Part shown: positions 1 through 5,092 of the stretch, one piece after another | Layout: the number at the start of each line of letters is the position of its first letter | Numbering within the stretch: position 1 is the stretch's first letter | Source: Deltaproteobacteria bacterium | GTDB lineage: Bacteria; Desulfobacterota; Desulfobacteria; Desulfobacterales; SURF-15 | Assembly: GCA_024644775.1 (NCBI GenBank) | Contig: JAHEHB010000390.1 | Span: 1 to 5,153 of the forward strand | Reading direction: 5' to 3' | Length of the DNA stretch: 5,153 nucleotides | Notes under the pieces: generated by a model | Told to the model about the DNA's origin: nothing | Database searches by the model: none | The model's input: the letters and a program-made list of their open reading frames with translations, nothing else | Program-made: the position numbers and the translations under genes

Positions 1-261
1 TCTAACCGTATCGTGATCTTCGCTGGAGGGCAAGTCATAATGGGTGAATAGGCTTTCGACATTGATCGGCAAACCGTCTTCGCTATGCCGTTTGCGCAAC
101 GTCTCTCCCCGGGAGGCACCGAACTTTCGAACCGCACGCCGCAAGGCCTGTTCCCCCTCTTCACCAAAGGTATCGATCATTTCTTTACCCAAACAGTAAT
201 AAAGCTTCGCGATCAGCGCAATGGAATCGTTGATCGGGTCTTTTCCCCATTCATAGGCCAT
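1..261 (-). CDS. L-2-amino-thiazoline-4-carboxylic acid hydrolase-like protein, N-terminal part (runs off left edge)
   Basis: Reading leftward from the ATG at 261 gives 87 codons without a stop to the window edge, so only the N-terminus is visible. The protein starts MAYEWGKDPINDSIALIAKL. It continues with a helical stretch, F-G-E-E-G-E-Q-A-L-R-R-A-V-R-K-F-G (residues 32-48), then S-R-G-E-T-L-R-K-R (50-58), and D-G-L-P-I-N-V-E-S-L-F (62-72) leading to an H-Y-D-L-P motif. This pattern of 'EEGE..lr.avr.fG..RG..lr', then 'GLP.n...lf..yD.P', is what I know from the ATC hydrolase-like family (Pfam PF14196). That family is named for an enzyme of bacterial cysteine synthesis from thiazolines, but most members are uncharacterised. 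The start is supported by a strong ribosome site, AAGGAGG, five bases upstream (minus strand, 267-273). No signal peptide is seen, so it is probably cytoplasmic. The family call rests on remembered motifs; the true substrate is unknown. Confidence 0.7.
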   Translation of the reverse strand, partial: MAYEWGKDPINDSIALIAKLYYCLGKEMIDTFGEEGEQALRRAVRKFGASRGETLRKRHSEDGLPINVESLFTHYDLPSSEDHDTVR

Positions 262-370
262 GACAACCTCCTTGTCTAAAAACGCGTATGAAGTTCATTG
301 CAGAAATCTTAATAAAGCGGTCGGGATACGTCAGTATGAGAAACCGGTAAAAGCAAATCAACTTCCATCA

Positions 371-384
371 GCATCAAGAGATGC
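371..384 (-). other. Small perfect hairpin in the leader of the ATC-hydrolase-like gene
   Basis: GCATC and GATGC flank a four-base loop, giving a 5-bp stem inside the predicted 150-base leader of the minus-strand gene. It is too short and lacks a U-tract, so it is not a terminator. No known riboswitch core was recognised around it. Confidence 0.3.
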
Positions 385-419
385 GGCATATTCGCTTCAC
401 GATCTTTTCAAATGTAGTG

Positions 420-446
420 TTTATAGAAATTTATTTTCTATGTCAA
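420..446 (-). promoter_or_regulatory. Candidate sigma70 promoter of the ATC-hydrolase-like gene with overlapping palindrome
   Basis: On the minus strand there is a perfect -35 hexamer TTGACA (446-441) and a -10 hexamer TATAAA (425-420), with a 15-base spacer that is short but usable. Transcription would start near 412 and leave a leader of about 150 bases before the ATG at 261. The palindrome ATAGAAA-N5-TTTCTAT (423-441) fills the spacer and touches both hexamers, as a repressor operator would. The area is AT-rich, so chance is a real alternative. Confidence 0.4.
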
Positions 447-526
447 ACAATAACTAGGAGATTATTCAGATTGGCTTCACTCTCCTGAAGTGAGAATACG
501 AGGGTACGGAGAATACCTCCGGCGGA

Positions 527-656
527 TTAAAATTTCGGATCTAGTCCGGCTTGTTTGCATAGTTCGTTGGCGATAATTCTATCGAGTTGTTTATGCCTTT
601 TTGACTGGAATTACTTTTTTGTCGTTTGTGTAACTGGAATAGTGTTAGTTTCCAAT
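527..656 (-). pseudogene. HicA-like toxin remnant, C-terminal half, frameshifted
   Basis: Two adjacent minus-strand frames join into HicA-like protein sequence. The upstream frame (about 653 down to 603) reads G-N-stop-H-Y-S-S-Y-T-N-D-K-K-V-I-P-V-K. The downstream frame (601 down to the stop at 527-529) reads KRHKQLDRIIANELCKQAGL followed by D-P-K-F. Removing one base from the A5 run (minus strand, 602-598) fuses them into V-I-P-V-K-R-H-K. HicA toxins are small mRNA interferases with a dsRBD-like fold. They typically show G-[GN]-H with the catalytic His, then a strand, then 'vPvprHkel....a..i.kqaGl'. The visible fragment matches the second half of that plan. A stop codon (645-647) sits between G-N and His, the N-terminal half is not readable, and no hicB antitoxin is seen beside it. 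Hence the call of a dead remnant. The family is inferred from motif memory; a different small protein family is possible. Confidence 0.5.
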
Positions 657-741
657 AAATTGTAACGATGTGAATTAAAGCGAATCTAAAAACAAAACCG
701 CGTCAAATACTGAAAATAAACTCGACGAATATTAGGAATAT

Positions 742-770
742 TTGCGAAAGCTGCAGAAATACCCTATATA
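742..770 (+). promoter_or_regulatory. Candidate sigma70 promoter of the LUD gene
   Basis: TTGCGA (742-747) and TATATA (765-770) are 17 bases apart, each matching four of six consensus bases. A start near 777 would give a leader of about 38 bases. The inverted repeat AATATT-N3-AATATT (728-742) touches the -35 element and could be an operator. The 6-base tandem repeat TCGAAA-TCGAAA (781-792) lies in the leader. Confidence 0.35.
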
Positions 771-814
771 CTTTCTAACATCGAAATCGAAACGACATAA
801 CCAAGGGGGTAGCC

Positions 815-1468
815 ATGAGTAAACCGGTTGATAACTTTTGGAAGATTCGGTTGGAAGAGGTTAAGTCTGCACTCACTGCCAATAACTTTGAAGTCTTTAT
901 TGCTTCAGACAAACAAGCGGCAAAGGACTTGTTTGTCGATGAAATTCTTCCAGGAATGGATGTAAAGACGGTCTCCTACGGCGGTTCCATGACATTTATG
1001 GATTCCGGTGTCTTTGACGCGGTCAAGAACCATGCGACACTCGAATTTATCGATCCCTGGGAGAGCGGCGTCTCTCCTGAAGAAAGCATGGAACGACGAC
1101 GCAAGGCGCTTCTGGTGGATCTTTTTATTACCGGCACCAATGCCGTGACCGAAACAGGACAATTGATCAACCTGGATGCCACCGGAAACCGGGTGGCCGC
1201 CCTGACCTTTGGTCCCAAGCATGTGATGCTTTTTGTCGGTCGAAATAAGATCGTCCCGAATTTGGACGAAGCCATGTACCGGGTAAAAAACTATGTGGCA
1301 CCGGTTAATTCCATGCGACTGGATCGAAAGACCCCGTGCGTTAAAACATCATATTGTGAAGAATGTAAAAGTCCGGAGCGGATTTGCAACACCTGGACCA
1401 TTACAGAAAAGTCCTATCCCAAAGGAAGGACCAAGGTGATGCTGATTAATGAGTCCATGGGGTTTTAA
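815..1468 (+). CDS. LUD-domain protein, LutC/YkgG-like (lactate utilization family) with C-terminal four-cysteine motif
   Basis: This is a complete 217-residue protein. The LUD fold is recognised from the glycine motif V-S-Y-G-G-S-M-T-F-M-D-S-G-V-F (53-67), the signature NAVTETGQLINLDATGNRVA (109-128), and G-P-K-H-V-M-L-F-V-G-R-N-K-I-V-P-N-L-D-E-A (133-153) ending in A-P-V-N (162-165). LUD proteins include LutC and the N-terminal part of LutB of the LutABC lactate oxidation complex. The tail has cysteines at 175, 181, 184 and 191 (C-x5-C-x2-C-x6-C), which suggests a metal or iron-sulfur site; B. subtilis-type LutC lacks such a tail as far as I recall. No lutA or lutB is next to it, so a lactate role is not shown; it may belong to another redox pathway. 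There is no signal peptide, so it should be cytoplasmic. The start follows an AAGGGGGT ribosome site (803-810), four bases upstream. It appears monocistronic and converges with the next gene. Confidence 0.88.
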   Translation: MSKPVDNFWKIRLEEVKSALTANNFEVFIASDKQAAKDLFVDEILPGMDVKTVSYGGSMTFMDSGVFDAVKNHATLEFIDPWESGVSPEESMERRRKALLVDLFITGTNAVTETGQLINLDATGNRVAALTFGPKHVMLFVGRNKIVPNLDEAMYRVKNYVAPVNSMRLDRKTPCVKTSYCEECKSPERICNTWTITEKSYPKGRTKVMLINESMGF

Positions 1469-1507
1469 AAAAGGAAATCCTGAATAAACTGGTGTGCCTT
1501 AGCTTGA

Positions 1508-1541
1508 AGACAGACGCCTAAAACCTCCCCATAGTCTGTTT
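1508..1541. terminator. Weak inverted repeat between convergent genes, possible shared terminator
   Basis: AGACAGAC (1508-1515) can pair with GTCTGTTT (1534-1541) as an 8-bp stem with one G-U pair and an 18-base loop. It lies in the 71-base gap between two convergent genes and overlaps the stop codon of the minus-strand gene. There is no proper U-tract on either strand and the loop is large, so this is the best candidate seen rather than a confident terminator. Confidence 0.22.
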
Positions 1542-3351
1542 ACCAATCCGGGGGCTTCCAATTGGGGTCTTCAGTCGTTCCCACAAATGCAAAGTCAGGC
1601 GCCCCCTTGCTACTTTCGACACTGTCCCAAGTTGGAGATTCGTTGATGGATGCCAAGAATTTAACAGGTGGCCTGCTAAGGGTTATCACGAAGGCTTCGG
1701 GGCACGGAGGAAATGCTTCGCTGGATTTCCACATGTCCCAATCAGTAACCCGTTTGGCGGCTCCCTTCCATTCCCAGTCAACTCGTTCAAGGTTGATCCA
1801 AACACATTCGGGGTCGTCCCGGTATTTGCAAGGAAGAAACATGAGGTGACTACGGAACTGCTGATTTACGAACATTTGAAGGTACGACGGCTGTAACGCT
1901 CCACCGGGAGTGTCATTCAATACAACCGCCGTGGTTCCCTCTACATAAGGGTATTCCGTATCCAGGGCGAAATCCTTGTTAGAATCCTGCAGGAGGGAAA
2001 AAGGTGCTTTGAAATCTCTCTGCCTCTGAATCCATACATTCTCTTTGAGCAGCTGGACGAACTGGATTCTGCAAGGATGATTTTCAAAGAGAGGGGGCAT
2101 TTGGATAATACTGTCAATGGTCATACCGTATCCCCCCATCTCGTTTCCCCCCAGTATGAGCTCGCAGGGATCATCGACGGATGCCAGAACGGCATCGGGG
2201 GCGGGATAGATATTGGTCTTAGCCTGTGGTTCAAAGACATTGAACGTAGACGTTGCCTCGACCGATTTGTTTTCGACTCTACCCGAAAATTTCACTTTCT
2301 GAGGGATTCCGAGAAAACCCCCGTCATTCCATACGAACTCTATAGTGGGTTTGCTAAAATCGGTTACCTTTCTAACCTCGGCCTTGCTATGATTTTTCGA
2401 AACTTCGTAGTCGGATATAATGCTTCCCTCAACCTCCCACCTTCCTCTATCCAAGGTCATCCCGTGAGGCTGCACCACGGCCTCCAACTTAACCTTTTTG
2501 CCCACTAAGACATCTTTCAGTCTGTCGGTAATATTTTCCTGTTTCCACCAAATCTGGACGATAGGTTTGACCTCACCGAAAGTCCAGCTAACTCTACAGC
2601 GGGCTCCTTTACCGTTGGCCGGGCCCAAGCGTTTGTCTCCATGGAAATCGCCAATAAAGATCTTGGAAGGGGGCGCGCCCGCTTCGGCCCGCCAGTTATA
2701 GGAGCCTTGCATGCCCATAGGTGTAAGTTCCTTGAATATGGTGAGCGCAATAGGAAGAACGCCTTCCTTGGTGTTTGCAGGGCCATTACACAGCCCATCC
2801 TTTACTGTCATCTTAAAACCAGCAACCAGGAAGACGGTATAGTTGTCATTGCGGGGATCTTTTTTTTCATTCAACATCGAATCCTGGTTAAACTGCCCTC
2901 GATATTGCATGGCGGCGACCGTTCCGAGATGGCCCAAGTTTTTTGAAATAATGATGCTTCCGCCGCCACCGCTTAAAGCCCCTTCCCCGCTGCTGGTAAT
3001 CGGAATCGTACCAGAGGCTTCGATTCGAGAGATGACCTTTTGATAACACTTGGATTCGGGTTTTTCCATAACGATTTTTTCGTTGTACTTGCCGCTTGCC
3101 TGGATTCCGTCAGGTTCGTATTTTAAGTGCTCACCTTTTTCTCTGGTCAATTTAGCCCTACCCGTCACGTTGACCATGAATGTTCCGATTCTTCGAGTGT
3201 TGCCGCTGCCTCTATGGCTCCAGTCGATATTGATTTGGATGCGTATGGGAATTGTTTTCTTAGACTTGCCGGCCACCAAAGGAGCCGGAACAACTATTAG
3301 AACGAGGACCAATACGACAAATCTTTCCCTTATAATCCGAATGGTATTCAT
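1540..3351 (-). CDS. Secreted protein of unknown function with Ig-like and Trp-rich C-terminal modules
   Basis: A 603-residue protein that I cannot name. The N-terminus is a clear signal peptide: R5, R8 and R10, then a hydrophobic core F-V-V-L-V-L-V-L-I-V-V (11-21), and a likely cleavage near A27 or G28. The mature protein is rich in beta-type sequence and has eight cysteines (102, 188, 252, 396, 427, 508, 516, 550), which fits disulfides in the periplasm or outside. A glycine/serine stretch (120-132) looks like a linker. Residues about 280-375 read as an Ig-like strand pattern: V-G-K-K-V-K-L-E-A-V-V, then W-E-V-E-G, then a strand I-E-F-V-W-N-D-G-G, ending S-T-F-N-V-F-E-P. Residues about 400-577 hold a second module: G-Y-G-M-T-I, I-Q-F-V-Q-L-L, F-A-L-D-T-E-Y-P-Y, N-D-T-P-G, S-H-L-M-F-L-P and V-D-W-E-W-K-G-A-A, ending S-P-T-W. 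I recall this arrangement from other unnamed secreted bacterial proteins. The start at 3351 follows GAGG about eight bases upstream. There is no operon partner. Confidence 0.8.
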   Translation of the reverse strand: MNTIRIIRERFVVLVLVLIVVPAPLVAGKSKKTIPIRIQINIDWSHRGSGNTRRIGTFMVNVTGRAKLTREKGEHLKYEPDGIQASGKYNEKIVMEKPESKCYQKVISRIEASGTIPITSSGEGALSGGGGSIIISKNLGHLGTVAAMQYRGQFNQDSMLNEKKDPRNDNYTVFLVAGFKMTVKDGLCNGPANTKEGVLPIALTIFKELTPMGMQGSYNWRAEAGAPPSKIFIGDFHGDKRLGPANGKGARCRVSWTFGEVKPIVQIWWKQENITDRLKDVLVGKKVKLEAVVQPHGMTLDRGRWEVEGSIISDYEVSKNHSKAEVRKVTDFSKPTIEFVWNDGGFLGIPQKVKFSGRVENKSVEATSTFNVFEPQAKTNIYPAPDAVLASVDDPCELILGGNEMGGYGMTIDSIIQMPPLFENHPCRIQFVQLLKENVWIQRQRDFKAPFSLLQDSNKDFALDTEYPYVEGTTAVVLNDTPGGALQPSYLQMFVNQQFRSHLMFLPCKYRDDPECVWINLERVDWEWKGAAKRVTDWDMWKSSEAFPPCPEAFVITLSRPPVKFLASINESPTWDSVESSKGAPDFAFVGTTEDPNWKPPDW

Positions 3352-3639
3352 GATATGCCCTCATACACCGCAAATATTCTTGTAGAATAACAGGTTGACG
3401 AGTTGCAGAGTCAAACAATAATCTGTAGATATCAGACGACGAACTTGAAGCCTTGAAATATCCGACCCGCCCCAAGAATACTTGTTGAAGAGCAAACTCA
3501 TCCACCTTCTCCTGTGGTTAAGGTGCCTGGCCAGATTTTCAGAAACCAATATAGTGAACCGACAACCAATAGATTTAATTGTTGATTTATATATGGAACG
3601 ACGACCATTGTCAAATTTCAATGATTAAATAAAATCTTC

Positions 3640-3669
3640 TTGACTGAAACCTTGAGTCTGAACTATGTT
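3640..3669 (+). promoter_or_regulatory. Candidate sigma70 promoter of the ABC transporter operon
   Basis: TTGACT (3640-3645, five of six consensus bases) and TATGTT (3664-3669, four of six) are separated by 18 bases. Transcription would begin near 3677, just before the first hairpin at 3688, giving a leader of about 300 bases ahead of the ATPase start codon. The placement relative to the hairpins supports it, but no experiment does. Confidence 0.4.
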
Positions 3670-3687
3670 GAATTCCGTTCATCGTAT

Positions 3688-3744
3688 GAGGTGGCGGGAA
3701 AAACCTTACTTGATACTCTGCTGCTGCTTTTCCCGATTCACCTT
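3688..3744 (+). other. Leader hairpin 1
   Basis: CGGGAAAA (3695-3702) pairs perfectly with TTTTCCCG (3728-3735). After a one-by-three internal loop, GAGGTG (3688-3693) pairs with CACCTT (3739-3744), closing with one G-U. This gives about 14 bp with a 25-base loop. No U-tract follows, so it is not an intrinsic terminator in this orientation. Confidence 0.45.
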
Positions 3745-3773
3745 CTGCTATTCAACCAGATACGCCCTTAACG

Positions 3774-3803
3774 GCGAGGTACTGCAGTTGCAAATTGCCT
3801 CGC
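3774..3803 (+). other. Leader hairpin 2
   Basis: GCGAGGTA (3774-3781) pairs with TGCCTCGC (3796-3803) as an 8-bp stem including one G-U pair, with a 14-base loop. It begins 29 bases after hairpin 1. Confidence 0.45.
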
Positions 3804-3814
3804 TCTGAATTACA

Positions 3815-3859
3815 GCATCCGGTCCAGAACATATGAAGACCACGGCGGATGCCGGACCG
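3815..3859 (+). other. Leader hairpin 3 with interlocking alternative pairing
   Basis: GCATCC (3815-3820) pairs with GGATGC (3847-3852), and the stem continues as GGTC (3821-3824) with GACC (3838-3841) across a five-base bulge. A competing pair exists: CGGTCC (3820-3825) with GGACCG (3854-3859). Because the two long-range pairs interlock in order A-B-A'-B', they would form either a pseudoknot or two exclusive states. Confidence 0.4.
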
Positions 3860-3873
3860 TAACCGATTCTGTG

Positions 3874-3900
3874 GGGGGTGTGCAACGCGTGAACACCCTC
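3874..3900 (+). other. Leader hairpin 4
   Basis: GGGGGTGT (3874-3881) pairs with ACACCCTC (3893-3900), 8 bp with one G-U, around an 11-base loop. No U-tract follows. About 80 mostly unstructured bases lie between it and the ATPase start codon. Confidence 0.45.
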
Positions 3901-3967
3901 GGGACAACAAACACTACGTGAATAACAGGTAATAAACTAACATCTGATTCCACAAAGCATCTTTATT

Positions 3968-3974
3968 GAGGTGG
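3968..3974 (+). promoter_or_regulatory. Ribosome binding site of the ABC ATPase gene
   Basis: GAGGTGG lies six bases before the ATG at 3981 and fixes that start. The same seven bases occur at 3688-3694, as the outer 5' arm of leader hairpin 1. Confidence 0.7.
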
Positions 3975-3980
3975 AAATAA

Positions 3981-5078
3981 ATGACGAGTGGCGCAACGGA
4001 TAAGAAAGGGGCCGGTGTTCAAATCCGTAATCTGGTCAAACGCTTCGGGGATGTACTGGCCGTGGATGATATCTCCCTGAATATCGATCCCGGTGAGTTT
4101 ATTACTTTTTTAGGGCCCAGCGGGTCCGGAAAAACCACCACACTCATGATGATCGCCGGCTTTCAAATCCCGGATCACGGTGAAATCCGGATTGACGAAG
4201 AACCGATCATGTTCACCCCTTCGTACAAGCGTGGGATCGGAATGGTATTTCAGAACTATTCTCTTTTCCCTCACATGACCGTCCGGCGTAATATCGGTTT
4301 CCCTCTCAGAATGAGAAAGGTCGATAAACAGGAAGCGGCAAAGAAAATCGAACAGGCGCTGGAGCTGGTCAAGCTGCCTGGATACGGGGATAGAATGCCG
4401 AGACAACTTAGCGGTGGCCAGCAGCAACGCGTCGCTTTGGCCAGGGCCCTGGTCTTCAATCCCCGGGTATTGTTGATGGACGAACCGTTGGGCGCTCTGG
4501 ATAAAAAGCTCCGGGAGCACATGCAACTCGAGATCAAACAGATCACCGAAACTCTCAACATAACGACTATTTATGTGACACATGATCAAAGTGAATCCAT
4601 GACCATGTCTGATCGGATCGCAGTCATGAACGACGGCCGTATCGAGCAGGTCGGTTCGCCCAATGAGATGTACGAGAGCCCGTCCAATTACTTTGTGGCT
4701 GATTTTATCGGAGAATCGAACTTCATCGATGGTCAACTCGAGGAGATGGGAAATGACGGCTGTCTTTTCCGAACGGATGGCGGCTTGCCCTGCAAGGTGA
4801 CCCCCAAGCCGAAAAAGGCGATCAAAGCCCGGGGTCATTTGGTCATCCGACCCGAAAAAATATCCTTGGTCGAATCCGGACAGGTCTTTGCCAACCAATT
4901 CAAAGTGATCATCGATGAGACGCTCTATTTAGGCGATATTACAACATACTGGGCAAAGCTTATCAAAGACAACACCGTATTGACCATCAAACAGCAAAAT
5001 AAATTTCTCAACCGCCCGATTAAAAAAGGCGATACGCTCTTTATCGGGTGGAGCGAAAAGGACAACTGCATTGTCTAA
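3981..5078 (+). CDS. ABC transporter ATP-binding protein, PotA-type (spermidine/putrescine-like importer family)
   Basis: A complete 365-residue ATPase that powers uptake through an inner-membrane ABC importer. All nucleotide-binding motifs are intact: Walker A G-P-S-G-S-G-K-T-T (45-53), Q-loop F-Q-N-Y-S-L-F-P-H-M-T-V (90-101), signature L-S-G-G-Q-Q-Q-R-V-A-L-A-R-A-L (143-157), Walker B V-L-L-M-D-E-P (163-169) with D-loop G-A-L-D (171-174), and H-loop T-H-D-Q-S-E (200-205). Residues about 235-360 form the C-terminal extension with a TOBE-like part (V-I-R-P-E-K, then Y-L-G-D-I-T-T-Y). Length and order match the PotA/FbpC/CysA-like group, with PotA closest by eye. Family members import polyamines, but also other small cationic or organic solutes, so the substrate is not established. 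The start follows a good GAGGTGG ribosome site. A second ORF begins 14 bases after its stop, as in an operon. A long structured leader precedes it. Confidence 0.93.
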   Translation: MTSGATDKKGAGVQIRNLVKRFGDVLAVDDISLNIDPGEFITFLGPSGSGKTTTLMMIAGFQIPDHGEIRIDEEPIMFTPSYKRGIGMVFQNYSLFPHMTVRRNIGFPLRMRKVDKQEAAKKIEQALELVKLPGYGDRMPRQLSGGQQQRVALARALVFNPRVLLMDEPLGALDKKLREHMQLEIKQITETLNITTIYVTHDQSESMTMSDRIAVMNDGRIEQVGSPNEMYESPSNYFVADFIGESNFIDGQLEEMGNDGCLFRTDGGLPCKVTPKPKKAIKARGHLVIRPEKISLVESGQVFANQFKVIIDETLYLGDITTYWAKLIKDNTVLTIKQQNKFLNRPIKKGDTLFIGWSEKDNCIV

Positions 5079-5092
5079 TCAACGAGATACGA

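Larger units (their letters stand above)
262..814. other. Intergenic region between divergent genes, with decayed coding sequence
   Basis: This 553-base stretch carries no intact gene that I can support. It holds the minus-strand promoter near 420-446, the HicA-like remnant at about 527-656 and the plus-strand promoter at 742-770, described separately. Between 455 and 525 there are short elements: a hairpin CTTCA-N6-TGAAG (475-490), a hairpin CGGAG-N5-CTCCG (507-521), and an 8-base direct repeat GAGAATAC (492-499 and 509-516). None makes a convincing terminator. A 65-codon plus-strand reading frame at 260-457 has no ribosome site and no recognisable protein content. Confidence 0.6.
3352..3980. 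other. Long divergent intergenic region with structured half next to the ABC operon
   Basis: These 629 bases lie between the secreted-protein gene and the ABC ATPase gene, which point away from each other. Bases 3352-3630 are AT-rich and show no coding sequence I can support. They contain a direct repeat AACCAATA (3544-3551 and 3564-3571, 20 bases apart), and a poor minus-strand promoter candidate with TTGACT at 3414-3409 but no good -10. Bases 3640-3900 hold a plus-strand promoter candidate and four hairpins, listed separately. Reading frames here (for example minus 3361-3621) lack ribosome sites and protein-like content. Confidence 0.6.

Noticed and set aside
85..457. Two plus-strand frames (85-279 and 260-457)
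   Set aside because: The first is antisense to the ATC-hydrolase-like gene; the second lacks a ribosome site and protein-like content.
492..516. Direct repeat GAGAATAC twice, 17 bases apart
   Set aside because: Only two short copies, with no further copies or spacer regularity, so it is not a CRISPR array or an iteron set.
905..1275. Two minus-strand frames (105 and 99 codons) antisense to the LUD gene
   Set aside because: Both overlap a gene with clear LUD signatures; their translations look like shadow sequence.
2077..2508. Plus-strand frame of 143 codons antisense to the secreted-protein gene
   Set aside because: The opposite strand has a signal peptide, ribosome site and long coherent protein; this frame has none of these.
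3544..3571. Direct repeat AACCAATA twice, 20 bases apart
   Set aside because: The spacing near two helical turns is suggestive of a regulator site, but two 8-mers in AT-rich DNA without a nearby promoter are weak evidence.
3361..3621. Minus-strand frame of 86 codons upstream of the secreted-protein gene
   Set aside because: The translation is rich in Arg, Ser and Leu without any recognisable motif, there is no convincing ribosome site, and it sits in AT-rich intergenic sequence.
3686..3808. Plus-strand ORF of 40 codons (MRWREKPYLILCCC...) inside the structured leader
   Set aside because: It has no ribosome site, begins about ten bases after the predicted transcript start, and overlaps hairpins 1 and 2. 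A leader peptide cannot be excluded but is not supported.
3815..3859. REP-like or integron attC-like element based on the GC-rich inverted repeat
   Set aside because: Only one copy is present, with no integrase, cassette boundary or REP-associated transposase; the resemblance is limited to a few bases.
4110..4898. Open minus-strand frame of 262 codons antisense to the ABC ATPase gene
   Set aside because: It lies wholly inside a gene with intact ABC motifs, reads as the reverse complement of those motifs, and shows no protein family features of its own.
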